From NCBI GenBank assembly GCA_015061955.1, contig SUVO01000010.1, forward strand, positions 1 to 64,000: a stretch of DNA of 64,000 bases, read 5' to 3'. The stretch comes from Verrucomicrobiaceae bacterium (GTDB lineage: Bacteria; Verrucomicrobiota; Verrucomicrobiia; Opitutales; Intestinicryptomonadaceae). Each line of letters begins with the position of its first letter. Position 1 is the stretch's first letter. Shown piece after piece: positions 35,577 through 44,486 of this stretch. The translations under genes and the position numbers were made by a program. Under the pieces are notes generated by a model. The model searched no databases, was not told the DNA's origin, and worked only from the letters and a program-made list of their open reading frames with translations.

Positions 35577-37232
35577 ATGGATAAAACTTACATTTTAGGT
35601 CATAAAAATCCCGACGTAGATTCAATATGTTCGGCAATTTCTTATGCAAACTTTAAAAAGGCAATAGGTATAGATAATTGCATTGCTGGACGATGTGGCA
35701 ATTCTAATTTACGTATTGATAAAGTGCTTGCTCGTTTCAATACTCCGTTGCCAAAATTCGTAGGTGATATGCGTATGCGTGCTAAGGATATAATGAAAAC
35801 ACGCTTTACCAGTTTGCCAGTAAATGCTTCGTGTTTTGAGGTTATGGATGCTATTGATAAACACGACTTGCGTGCAATTCCTCTTGTAGATAATGACGGC
35901 AAGCTTTGTGGCGAGGTGTCGGTTTTCGATATGGGCGAGTTCTTTATGCCCAAAACAACTGATAATGTTAAGAGTTTTCGTCATTTAAAGGCTTCTCTGA
36001 ACGATGTAATAAAAACTATAAATGCAACGGCTCATTTAGTTTTTCGTCCCGATGAAATCGAAGATATGTACGTGCGTATTGGGGCAATGGAAGTTTCCAC
36101 TTTTGGAAAGTTTATAGAAACCGAAGATTCACGCCCAGAACAAAATTTGATTGTTGTTGGAGACCGTTTCGATATTCAAATAAAAGCAATTCAAATGGGT
36201 GTTCGTGGTTTGATTATTACTGGTGGATACGATATTGATGAGTCGGTTCTTGAAATGGCAAAGGCTAAGCAAGTAAGTATAATTTCTTGTAATTACGATT
36301 CAGCAACAACATCGTTATTGGTAAGGATGGCAACAAGTGCTCAAAAACTCATGCGTAAAGATGTTGCGTCTATTCCTCCCGATAAGCTTCTATCAAAAAT
36401 ATCAACTCGCACAAAAGAGCTAAACAAAATAATATTTGTGTGTTCGCCCGAAGGAGTTTTACAAGGTGTATTTTCAAGCGTCGATTTGCTCGATATTCAC
36501 AAGCCGAAGTTGATTTTGGTTGACCACAATGAACTTTCGCAAGCTGTTTTAGGTGCTAATGAAGCTGATATAATTGAGATTATAGACCACCACAGAATAG
36601 GTGCAGTAAGTACGTTGAATCCAATTTTATTTGTAAATAAGCCCGTAGGTTCAACATGTACGATAGTCAGCCAATTTTACGCTCGTGCAGGCATTGAACC
36701 CGACAAAAATACAGCAGGGCTTTTGCTCAGTGGTATTATTTGCGACACTTTGAATTTGAAAGGTCCGACATCAACTCCAGATGATTTTGAAGAAATTTCA
36801 CGCTTGCAAAAAATAGCAGGTGTTTCAGCCGATGAGCTTTCTGATTACATATTTGGTTCTACATCAATAATTGCTTCTACGCCTGCTGAAAACGTCATTA
36901 CAACCGACTGCAAGCATTACTCGGAAGATGGTATAGATTTTTCAATATCGCAAATAGAAGAACTCGATTTTTCATCGTTCAACAAAAATATTTCGGCATT
37001 GCGAGCATCGTTGGAAGCTTATCGCAAAGAACATAAACTTGCGTTTTCTGCCTTGTTTATAACTAATGTTCTTACGCAAGATTCTCTTTTGATGATTGCA
37101 GGCTCGCAAGATATTATAGAACATATCGGATACGTTAAAGACGCCGACAGAGATGTCTTTGAATTGCCAAAGATTGTAAGTCGTAAAAAACAGTTGGTGC
37201 CGTATTTGTTGTCTATAATTCACTCGCTTTAA
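35577..37232 (+). CDS. ppaC: Mn-dependent inorganic pyrophosphatase with CBS and DRTGG domains
   Basis: A 551-residue family II (DHH-superfamily) pyrophosphatase that hydrolyses PPi in the cytoplasm. The N-terminal GHKNPDVDSICSAI carries metal ligands. A regulatory insert follows with paired CBS domains split by a DRTGG domain (about 65-295), then VDHNELSQAV and the DHH motif IIDHHRIG near residue 340, and a C-terminal DHHA2 domain with SRKKQLVP. CBS inserts make these enzymes nucleotide-regulated. The gene is monocistronic and converges on the M3 peptidase, leaving seven bases between them. Confidence 0.92.
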   Translation: MDKTYILGHKNPDVDSICSAISYANFKKAIGIDNCIAGRCGNSNLRIDKVLARFNTPLPKFVGDMRMRAKDIMKTRFTSLPVNASCFEVMDAIDKHDLRAIPLVDNDGKLCGEVSVFDMGEFFMPKTTDNVKSFRHLKASLNDVIKTINATAHLVFRPDEIEDMYVRIGAMEVSTFGKFIETEDSRPEQNLIVVGDRFDIQIKAIQMGVRGLIITGGYDIDESVLEMAKAKQVSIISCNYDSATTSLLVRMATSAQKLMRKDVASIPPDKLLSKISTRTKELNKIIFVCSPEGVLQGVFSSVDLLDIHKPKLILVDHNELSQAVLGANEADIIEIIDHHRIGAVSTLNPILFVNKPVGSTCTIVSQFYARAGIEPDKNTAGLLLSGIICDTLNLKGPTSTPDDFEEISRLQKIAGVSADELSDYIFGSTSIIASTPAENVITTDCKHYSEDGIDFSISQIEELDFSSFNKNISALRASLEAYRKEHKLAFSALFITNVLTQDSLLMIAGSQDIIEHIGYVKDADRDVFELPKIVSRKKQLVPYLLSIIHSL

Positions 37233-37239
37233 ACGCTCT

Positions 37240-39240
37240 TTAAATAGAGCGTTCAACGAGTGGTTCTATACTTGGAGGTCTGCCCATAAAGTTTTCAAAT
37301 GCTTGTTCTGGTGGAACAGTTTTGCCAACACGCAATATTTTATCAACAAAGTCTGCCCCAGTTTTAGCATTCAGTAAACCTTCTTTTTGGAAACGAGTAA
37401 AGGCGTCGGCATCAAGTACTTCTGCCCACTTATACGAGTAGTATGCCGAAGCGTAACCACCACCAAATAAGTGTGTAAAACGTGGCAAAATTGTAGGTAC
37501 TGTCATATTGTAATTGTGTCGGTAGTCAGCAATAGAGGCTTGTGCAAGCTCTTCAATATCTGGCGCATCAATGAATTTTTGAGTTTGTGTGTGCATTAAC
37601 AAGTCGATTTTAGCAAACGACAACTGTCGCATACAAGCAGTTGCTCCAGCAAACTTCTGCGAACGCTTAAATTTTGCAAAAATATCTTCTGGGATTTTTT
37701 CACCTGTTTGCCAATGCTTTGCAAAAATGTCTAAACATTGTTTATCTAAGCACCAATTTTCCATAATTTGCGATGGCAATTCGACAAAGTCCCATGCTAC
37801 GTTTCGCAAAGACAATTCGTTTGCATCCATCAGCATAAAGTGAATTAAATGACCAAATTCGTGGAATAAAGTTGAGGCATCGTCATGCGACAACAATGCA
37901 GGCTTGTTGCCCGATGGTTCTGTTAAATTGCCTGCTATTACACCTAAGGCTACTGTTCCGTCTACTGCAGGCGAAAGTAAATTCATCCATGCTCCAGAAC
38001 GTTTTTGTTTGCGTGGAATAAAATCTGTATAAAATTTACCAATTAGTTTGCCTTGTTTATAGATGTTAAAAAGTTCTACACTTTCGTGCCATGCATTAGC
38101 GTTGTTGGAACATTTTTCTATTTTTAAACCAAAGAGTTTGTTTGCAATTTCAAACATTCCGTTTATTACGTTGTCAAACGGTAAGTAATCACGCAATTGT
38201 TCTGGATCGAAATCGTATTTTTGTTTGCGAAGTTTTTCGCTATAATATGTAGATTGCCAAGGTGTTATTGAATTACATCCAAGTGTTTTGGCAAAGTCTT
38301 CAAGCTCTTGCCATTCTTTTTTGAAAGTATCTACAAAGCGTGAATATAGACGTTCTATAAAATCGTTAGCATTATCGCCATTTTTTGCCATACGTCTCGA
38401 TAAGACGTAATCTGAGTAATTTTTGAACGACAATAATTTTGCTTTTTCATCACGCAATTCGAGAATTTCCTTTATGATTGGGCAATTGTCGAATTTTCCA
38501 GATGTTGCAATTTTAGATGATGCTTCCCACATTTGTTTGCGAAGTTCATCGTTTTGGGCATAGCTCATAAATGGTGCATACGATGGACGGTCGAGCGTGA
38601 AAATCCAACCTTGTAATCCACGTTCGTTAGCAGTTTTTGAAGCTATATCGATTGCATTTTGTGGCAGACCTGCAAGGTCGTTTTCATCAGTTATATGCAA
38701 GATGTATTCTTTGGTAGAATCGAGCTCGTTTTCTGAAAATTTTTGTCCTTTAAGCGATAAAGCTGTGTTTATTTCACGAAGACGTTTTTTCTGTTCAGGC
38801 GATAACAATGCACCTTCTTCTTGAAAATCTTTGAGCGTTTCTGCTAAGAGGATTTTTTCTTCGCCTTGTAAATTTTGCGCTTCTTGAGTTTCAGCGTAAG
38901 CCGATACTTTTGCGTATAGGGAATCGTCGAGCAATATTGAACTGAAGAAATCGCTAACTTCTGGCATTAAATCGTTCAATGCTTGGCGAAGTTCGGGCGA
39001 TGTCATCACGCTTTCGAGGTGATTTAGGTATGTCCAAGCTCTGTCTAAATTTACACATGCACGATCAAGCGCGCGAATTGTATTGTTGAAATTTAGATTT
39101 TCATTGGGTATATTTTTAATATTGTCTAAATTGTTGCGTGCTTCAACTAAAGCTGAACGAATGTCGGCTTGAGCTTTGTCGGCTGTCATTTCTTGCCAGT
39201 TTGGTGGCACTACTTTTTGTAAGAAACTTGTATTTTGCAT
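37240..39240 (-). CDS. prlC: M3-family oligopeptidase (oligopeptidase A-like)
   Basis: A 666-residue cytoplasmic zinc metallopeptidase that degrades short peptides, for example signal-peptide fragments. The zinc motif HEFGH lies at 460-464, with the third ligand Glu near 487 in DFVELPSQ. An N-terminal helical region (1-190) and the C-terminal GGYASAYYSYKWAEVLDADAF block are typical of M3A. The length fits the family. It has no signal peptide. Confidence 0.93.
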   Translation of the reverse strand: MQNTSFLQKVVPPNWQEMTADKAQADIRSALVEARNNLDNIKNIPNENLNFNNTIRALDRACVNLDRAWTYLNHLESVMTSPELRQALNDLMPEVSDFFSSILLDDSLYAKVSAYAETQEAQNLQGEEKILLAETLKDFQEEGALLSPEQKKRLREINTALSLKGQKFSENELDSTKEYILHITDENDLAGLPQNAIDIASKTANERGLQGWIFTLDRPSYAPFMSYAQNDELRKQMWEASSKIATSGKFDNCPIIKEILELRDEKAKLLSFKNYSDYVLSRRMAKNGDNANDFIERLYSRFVDTFKKEWQELEDFAKTLGCNSITPWQSTYYSEKLRKQKYDFDPEQLRDYLPFDNVINGMFEIANKLFGLKIEKCSNNANAWHESVELFNIYKQGKLIGKFYTDFIPRKQKRSGAWMNLLSPAVDGTVALGVIAGNLTEPSGNKPALLSHDDASTLFHEFGHLIHFMLMDANELSLRNVAWDFVELPSQIMENWCLDKQCLDIFAKHWQTGEKIPEDIFAKFKRSQKFAGATACMRQLSFAKIDLLMHTQTQKFIDAPDIEELAQASIADYRHNYNMTVPTILPRFTHLFGGGYASAYYSYKWAEVLDADAFTRFQKEGLLNAKTGADFVDKILRVGKTVPPEQAFENFMGRPPSIEPLVERSI

Positions 39241-39425
39241 AAAATTTTAATGAATTGTTTTTCTTTAAAGTTATTTTGTTTATTTTTATAGACACGTCAA
39301 TATTGAAGGTTATTCAATATTTTTTACTTTTATGTAAAAATATCTAATCAAATTGCTTATTTTTTGAAAAATTTATTGGCAATTTTTTAAAAAAGGTTAA
39401 ACTTTTATAGCAACATTTTTTTATT

Positions 39426-40205
39426 ATGGAAACCGATAAATTTATTATTGCAGGGCGCGAATTCACATCACGCTTGATTTTGGGAACGGGTAAGTTTGCA
39501 AGTCTTGAACAAATGAAGCAAACTCTTGCCGAAAGTGGTACATCTATCGTAACTGTGGCTCTTAAACGTGTCGACTTATCTGACGGAGCTACAATGGAAG
39601 ATATTTCAGACTTCCTCGACAGAGATAAATATATGATTTTACCAAATACATCGGGGGCATCATCGGCTGAAGAAGCAGTACGAATTGCTCGATTAGGGCG
39701 TGTTGCAGGCTTTGGAGATTTTGTTAAGTTGGAAATTCATCCAGATCCAAATTATCTTTTGCCAGACCCAATAGAAACTTTGCGTGCCACCGAGATATTG
39801 GCATCGGAAGGTTTCAATGTAATGCCATACATAAATGCAGATCCTGTTTTGGCATTGCGTTTACAAGAAGCTGGTGCAGTTGCTGTAATGCCGTTGGGGG
39901 CACCTATTGGAACTAACAGAGGCGTTGAAACTAGAGCTCAGATTGAGATAATTGTAGAACAAAGTAATGTTCCTGTTGTAGTAGATGCAGGGCTTGGTTT
40001 GCCTTCGCATGCTTCTGAAGCTATGGAAATTGGTGCTGACGCAGTTATGATTAACACTGCTGTTGCTATTGCTAAAGATACCGTTGCTATGGCTAAGGCT
40101 TTTTCTATGGCTGTTGATGCTGGCAGAATTGCATATTTAAATGCTCGTAGTCAGCGTTCATTTAAAGCTAGTCCAACTAGTCCACTTACTGCATTTTTAG
40201 ATTGA
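39426..40205 (+). CDS. thiG: Thiazole synthase
   Basis: A 259-residue ThiG that forms the thiazole phosphate of thiamine from deoxyxylulose 5-phosphate, ThiS-thiocarboxylate and dehydroglycine. Characteristic blocks are SRLILGTGKF, VTVALKRVD, FVKLEIHPDPNYLLPD (Schiff-base Lys) and VVDAGLGLPSHASEAMEIGADAV. It precedes thiH by 4 bases. ThiS, ThiF and ThiC are not in the window, and I see no TPP riboswitch in the 185-base upstream gap. Confidence 0.96.
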   Translation: METDKFIIAGREFTSRLILGTGKFASLEQMKQTLAESGTSIVTVALKRVDLSDGATMEDISDFLDRDKYMILPNTSGASSAEEAVRIARLGRVAGFGDFVKLEIHPDPNYLLPDPIETLRATEILASEGFNVMPYINADPVLALRLQEAGAVAVMPLGAPIGTNRGVETRAQIEIIVEQSNVPVVVDAGLGLPSHASEAMEIGADAVMINTAVAIAKDTVAMAKAFSMAVDAGRIAYLNARSQRSFKASPTSPLTAFLD

Positions 40206-40209
40206 TAAA

Positions 40210-41337
40210 ATGAAACAAACGTTTTTAGAGCATTTGCGTTCGCACGATTTGCATGGTTTGGCAAAATCGCTTTTAAATGCAACTTCAAAAGATGTAGAAA
40301 ATATTTTGGCAAAGGGTAAAGCCGATAATATAGAAGAATTTGCTGTGTTGCTTTCGCCTGCCGCTACTCCATATTTAGAAGATATGGCTGTGTTGTCGGC
40401 ATCGATAACCGAAAAATATTTTGGCAAGACAATGCGTTTATTCGCACCTCTATATGTGGGCAACGAATGCGTAAATAATTGTGTTTATTGTGGATTTGCA
40501 CGCAGACATAGTATAGAGCGCAGAACGTTGTCGTTAGAAGAGGTTGAAGCTGAAGTTCAAGCAATATACGATTTAGGTTTCAGAAATATTTTACTTGTTG
40601 CTGGCGAACATCCAAAGTTAGTTTCGTCGGGGTATATTGAAGAAGCTATCAAGATTGCCTTAAAGAAAATATCTTCGGTTTCTATTGAAATTGCCCCCTC
40701 AAAAGAAGAAGACTACAAGCGATATGTTGATTGTGGTTGCGAAGGGCTTACTGTATTTCAAGAAACTTACGATGAACAGGTGTATCCAATCCTTCATCCA
40801 TCGGGACCCAAGTCGGTTTATCAGTGGCGATTAGAAACCCCAGAGCGTGCTGCTAGGGCAGGTATGCGTAAGATTGGTTTAGGGCCATTGTTGGGGGTAA
40901 ACAACTGGTATTTTGAAGTTTTAGCAGTAGCTTTACATGCGCAGTTTTTGTTCAAAAATGCTTGGCGAAGCCAGATTTCAATAAGTTTACCTCGCATACG
41001 TCCGGCAACAAGTGGTTATGTTCCAAAACCCGAAAATATTCCAACTGATAGACAGCTTGTTCAAATTACTTGTGCTTTGAGAATTTTCTTGAGTCGTTTA
41101 GCGATAGTTGTATCGACACGCGAAAGCAGAAAAATGCGCGATGGTATGATGCGTATTGGTGTAACGCAAATGAGTGCCTTCAGCAGTACTCAACCTGGTG
41201 GTTATGCAAACAGAGACTCGAGTGGAGAGCAGTTTCATATTGATGATGGCAGAACTCCTAAAGAATTTGCCGAAGCTTTGCAGAAAATGGGTATCGAGCC
41301 TGTGTGGAAAGATTTTGATGCGTCGATAGTATCATAA
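40210..41337 (+). CDS. thiH: 2-iminoacetate synthase (radical SAM)
   Basis: A 375-residue ThiH that cleaves tyrosine to dehydroglycine for ThiG. The radical-SAM cluster motif C-x3-C-x2-C appears in NECVNNCVYCGF, followed by HPSGPKSVYQWRL, GLGPLLGV and SISLPRIRPA, which are typical of ThiH rather than related radical-SAM enzymes. It forms an operon with thiG. Its stop abuts the convergent hemW gene with no gap. Confidence 0.95.
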   Translation: MKQTFLEHLRSHDLHGLAKSLLNATSKDVENILAKGKADNIEEFAVLLSPAATPYLEDMAVLSASITEKYFGKTMRLFAPLYVGNECVNNCVYCGFARRHSIERRTLSLEEVEAEVQAIYDLGFRNILLVAGEHPKLVSSGYIEEAIKIALKKISSVSIEIAPSKEEDYKRYVDCGCEGLTVFQETYDEQVYPILHPSGPKSVYQWRLETPERAARAGMRKIGLGPLLGVNNWYFEVLAVALHAQFLFKNAWRSQISISLPRIRPATSGYVPKPENIPTDRQLVQITCALRIFLSRLAIVVSTRESRKMRDGMMRIGVTQMSAFSSTQPGGYANRDSSGEQFHIDDGRTPKEFAEALQKMGIEPVWKDFDASIVS

Positions 41338-42480
41338 TTAGGGCAGAAGCTCAACTGCAATACTGTCGGCATATAAGCGTCCTAATTTTGTGAGGGCTAT
41401 TTGATTATTTGTTATAGTTAACAGGTTTTCTTGCTCCAAATTTTTTAATGGCTGAATGTATTGTAGTGCATCGGCATTGGGAAAACGTTGGCATAGTTGG
41501 TTGAAATTGATGCCTTGGTTCATACGCAATCCAAAAATTAAGGCACTCGAGAACATTTCCTCGTCATCTAAAAGAACAATATCTTCTAAGTTTGGTGATT
41601 TATTTTGAATTCCATTTGCCCAAGTTTTTAACATAGGTGCATTGCGAAATCTACGTCCGTTAAATTGCGATGCTCCCGATGGTCCAAAGCCAATCCATTC
41701 TGCCATATGCCATGTAGAAAGATTATGTAGGCACTGTGCTTGTTGTGTACGTGCGTAATTTGATATCTCGTATTGCGTAAAACCAAATTCGGATAGGGTA
41801 TCCATTGTGGTTAAGAATAAATCGGCATCAAGAGAATTTTTCTCGAGATCGGCATCTGTTTTCAAGCCAGCACAAGCCGATGTTCCACTTTCAAATTCTA
41901 AGCAATATGCACTTATGTGATCGACAGGTGTTGCAACTGCACATTCAAGGTCTTTGCGAAAATCGTCTTCCGTTTGACCAGATGCTCCGAAGATTAAATC
42001 TAAAGAAAAATGTTGAAAATTACTTTCGCCAATTAAATCGATAGCTTTTAGAGTTTTTTCAAGTGAGTGCGCTCTACCTAAGTGTTGTAAGGTGGAATCG
42101 GAAAAACTTTGTACCCCGAGCGATATTCGTGTAACGCCAACACTCTTGAATGTAGCGAGCTTTTCTTGCGTTATTGTTGATGGTGAAACTTCGACAGTCC
42201 ACTCTTCTGTTGGCAACATATCTGTAAAGATTGTTGCTATTTCTTCAATTTGTTTTGGTGTTAAGATAGATGGCGTTCCTCCTCCCCAAAACATCGTGTT
42301 TACTGGCTTTACGTTGGTATTTTGGTTTTTGAAAAATTCTACTTCGTTGCGAAGAGTATCTATATAATATTGAATGTCGGAGTGGTTTGGTACTTTTTTG
42401 TAAAACCTACAATATCCACATGGTTTTGCACAGAATGGAACGTGTAAATATACTCCAAATTTTTCAAAAATATTTGCCAT
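41338..42480 (-). CDS. hemW: HemW-like radical-SAM heme chaperone
   Basis: The start is set at the ATG at 42480 (MANIFEKFGVYLHVPFC); the open frame extends 29 codons further, but with non-family sequence. The 380-residue protein has C-x3-C-x2-C in FCAKPCGYCRFY, then MFWGGGTPSIL, GVQSFSDSTLQHLGRAH and a C-terminal HemN_C-like domain. It matches HemW, the CPO-like heme chaperone, rather than true HemN, which has a longer N-terminus. It was long annotated as oxygen-independent coproporphyrinogen oxidase. Confidence 0.88.
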   Translation of the reverse strand: MANIFEKFGVYLHVPFCAKPCGYCRFYKKVPNHSDIQYYIDTLRNEVEFFKNQNTNVKPVNTMFWGGGTPSILTPKQIEEIATIFTDMLPTEEWTVEVSPSTITQEKLATFKSVGVTRISLGVQSFSDSTLQHLGRAHSLEKTLKAIDLIGESNFQHFSLDLIFGASGQTEDDFRKDLECAVATPVDHISAYCLEFESGTSACAGLKTDADLEKNSLDADLFLTTMDTLSEFGFTQYEISNYARTQQAQCLHNLSTWHMAEWIGFGPSGASQFNGRRFRNAPMLKTWANGIQNKSPNLEDIVLLDDEEMFSSALIFGLRMNQGINFNQLCQRFPNADALQYIQPLKNLEQENLLTITNNQIALTKLGRLYADSIAVELLP

Positions 42481-42615
42481 TTTTTTATAATAATTTGTAA
42501 AAAAAGTAATTCTATTGCAACGTATTTTTTTTATATAAAAATTCCGAGCAAATCTTTTTGCTTGCAATATAAATGTAAAACTAATAAAACGCTGGCAATT
42601 ATTAAATATATCATT

Positions 42616-43512
42616 ATGAACAAAGCAAAAAAAATATTATCTTTAGTTGTGGCTTTTTCAGCCTTCATTTTTGGAGGTTGCTCAAGTGTTCAGAATACAA
42701 CACCTGAATCTATGCCAGAAAATCCTTCGCGTACATACACTCTTTCGATGAAGGTAGACCTCAACGATGGTTCTGTTTCGTATGACTCTTTTAAACCACT
42801 TATCGTAATCGATGGTGCTGTGCATCCTATGAAGCACATTGGTGATGGTAATTATACATACGATTACGTTTTGCCTCGTGGTAGAAACAGTGCTAAATAT
42901 TACTTCCAATTTGAATACGACATCAATAAGATTGCTAGTGGTCGCCCAGCGCATTGTCAGTTGAAAAGCACAGAAGTTTATGAGTTCAAAACTCAATCTA
43001 AGTTTGTTGTAAGTATGGAAACAACACGTGGCAATGTCGGTTCTAAGATTACTTTGCTCGGTAAAGGTTTCACTGAAGACGACAAAATTCTTGTTGGTGG
43101 TGTAGAAGCTAAAACTGATTTTATTTCTGATACAACTTTGAATTTCACAATTCCAGCTTTGGAATCGAGAAAATCGTATCAAGTTGAGTTAGCTTCGGCT
43201 GATGGTAAAATAAAAATTGGCGATTTTAGAATTGATGACGCTGTTTTAGCTGTATCGCCTAATGAATTGAACTTACGCAGTGGCGATACTGCTGAATTAA
43301 CTTTCTACATCGGTTTCAGAGCTCCAGAACAAGGTTATGTTATCGATATTAAAACAAACATTCCTAGTTCGTTGATAATGGACGATGTTGTAGTTCCTGC
43401 TGGTAAAAAGAGCGTTACTGTTCCAATTAAAGCTGGTGCTAGAGGCAATGGTTTTATTTATGTAAACGGTTTCGGTTTTAAGGAAGTTGCTATTCCTTTA
43501 ACTGTTCGATAA
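42616..43512 (+). CDS. Lipoprotein with IPT/TIG-like immunoglobulin domain
   Basis: The start is at ATG 42616, where a signal peptide begins (MNKAKKILSLVV) and ends in lipobox FGGC (Cys22); the longer frame overlaps hemW upstream. The 298-residue protein is beta-rich. Residues about 137-210 form an IPT/TIG domain (TRGNVGSKITLLGKGFTEDD, then ALESRKSYQVEL), preceded by a beta domain and followed by an Ig-like C-terminus. It is probably periplasmic and binds a partner or a glycan. The specific function is unknown. A strong terminator follows. Confidence 0.7.
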   Translation: MNKAKKILSLVVAFSAFIFGGCSSVQNTTPESMPENPSRTYTLSMKVDLNDGSVSYDSFKPLIVIDGAVHPMKHIGDGNYTYDYVLPRGRNSAKYYFQFEYDINKIASGRPAHCQLKSTEVYEFKTQSKFVVSMETTRGNVGSKITLLGKGFTEDDKILVGGVEAKTDFISDTTLNFTIPALESRKSYQVELASADGKIKIGDFRIDDAVLAVSPNELNLRSGDTAELTFYIGFRAPEQGYVIDIKTNIPSSLIMDDVVVPAGKKSVTVPIKAGARGNGFIYVNGFGFKEVAIPLTVR

Positions 43513-43535
43513 TAAATTAAAATTTATTTTTCCTT

Positions 43536-43569
43536 AAAAAGAGAGTAGACTACTCTCTTTTTTTTTTTA
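43536..43569. terminator. Terminator after the IPT/TIG lipoprotein
   Basis: AAAAAGAGAGTA and TACTCTCTTTTT form a perfect stem around GAC, followed by a long T run. Confidence 0.8.
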
Positions 43570-43589
43570 GAATAAATATAAATTTTAAG

Positions 43590-43722
43590 AGTTTTCTCAA
43601 TTTTTGCTTGACATTGCTCAATTTTTTGAGAAAACTAAGTGCGTTATAATACGAAAGTATTGTAGTAATTTCTCATGTGTGTTGCACCGTATAGTTAAAA
43701 CTATACGGTGTCTTTATTTTTT
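43590..43722 (+). ncRNA. Possible short non-coding RNA or regulated leader
   Basis: An 11-bp inverted repeat AGTTTTCTCAA/TTGAGAAAACT (43590-43600 and 43626-43636) flanks a TTGACA. TATAAT at 43645-43650 is followed 35 bases later by a perfect hairpin CACCGTATAGTT/AACTATACGGTG and a T-rich run (43711-43722). A transcript of about 65 nt ending there is plausible, or this is the leader of the small membrane protein. The TTGACA is too far from TATAAT to be its -35. Confidence 0.35.
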
Positions 43723-43735
43723 TATTTATTAGGTC

Positions 43736-44005
43736 TTGATTTTTAAGGGCAAATGTGAAATATGTACTAAGTTATGCAAGATTTTATTTATATTGTTAGC
43801 TATTTTTATATTATTAGGGGGATTTTTTCTAGCGAAATGTCTTAAATATTTTTTTACACCTTTAGACGACTTATATTCGGATTTTAGGAATACAAAAGAT
43901 TACGGATACGAAAAATTTTTAAGAGAGCTTTGGTTTAAACGAATTGTTTATATAAGTTTAGCTGGCTTATTTTTAGGGATGGGTTTTTATAAAATGTTTT
44001 CATAG
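43736..44005 (+). CDS. Small membrane protein, TTG start
   Basis: An 89-residue hypothetical protein. The only in-frame start giving the full domain is TTG at 43736, with AGG just upstream. A Cys-rich head (KCEICTKLCK) precedes a transmembrane helix (about 14-33), and a second helix covers 71-87. It lies between two hairpins, one before and one after the gene. It is AT-rich, and the function is unknown. Confidence 0.45.
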   Translation: MIFKGKCEICTKLCKILFILLAIFILLGGFFLAKCLKYFFTPLDDLYSDFRNTKDYGYEKFLRELWFKRIVYISLAGLFLGMGFYKMFS

Positions 44006-44047
44006 ACACAAAAAAATCCTCGATAAAAATCGAGGATTTTTTTGTGT
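44006..44047. terminator. Bidirectional terminator
   Basis: ACACAAAAAAATCCTCGAT pairs perfectly with its complement around a 4-base loop. It serves the small membrane protein (plus) and the HPr gene (minus). Confidence 0.8.
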
Positions 44048-44058
44048 GTGGTTGTTTT

Positions 44059-44337
44059 TTATTCTTCGTCAAACTTACGCTCAAAGAGTTCAGTAATTTC
44101 TCTAAGCATATTTTCGGCATCATCACCTTCAGCAACAAATTTTATTTCAGACCCTTTGCCAGCAGCGAGCATCATCAAGCTCATGATACTTTTACCATTA
44201 ACTTGCTCTCCGTCTTTTTCAACGTACACACTTGTTCCCGAATAATTGTTTGATATGCGTACAATCATTGCCGCAGGACGAGCGTGTATTCCCATCTTGT
44301 TTTGAACTGTAAGTGTGCATGAAACTTTTTGTGCCAT
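44059..44337 (-). CDS. ptsH: HPr phosphocarrier protein
   Basis: Starting at the ATG at 44337 (MAQKVSC) this is a 92-residue HPr; four extra upstream codons are possible. The phosphorylated His18 sits in GIHARPA, and the regulatory Ser49 in GKSIMSLMML. HPr carries phosphate from Enzyme I to PTS permeases, or in PTS-poor bacteria acts in regulation through HPr kinase. No enzyme I or EIIA gene is adjacent here. It follows the FadL-like gene and is separated from it by a terminator. Confidence 0.93.
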   Translation of the reverse strand: MAQKVSCTLTVQNKMGIHARPAAMIVRISNNYSGTSVYVEKDGEQVNGKSIMSLMMLAAGKGSEIKFVAEGDDAENMLREITELFERKFDEE

Positions 44338-44414
44338 ATCTATTTCCATTTTTAATTTTTGAAAGTTTGGTATTGTGTTGAAAGTTTTAAATGCGTCAAG
44401 CGAAAAAATAAAAA

Positions 44415-44440
44415 AAATGCCGATTTAATTTCGGCATTTT
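44415..44440 (-). terminator. Terminator of the FadL-like gene
   Basis: AAAATGCCGA pairs with TCGGCATTTT, with flanking A and T tracts, between the FadL-like gene and HPr. Confidence 0.7.
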
Positions 44441-44486
44441 ATTAAAAATCATTTATTTGTATGTTCTATACTCGTTTTTTAAAGGC

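Noticed and set aside
39241-39425. TPP riboswitch upstream of thiGH
   Set aside because: No CUGAGA-type or ACCUGA-type conserved segments were found; the gap is plain AT-rich DNA.
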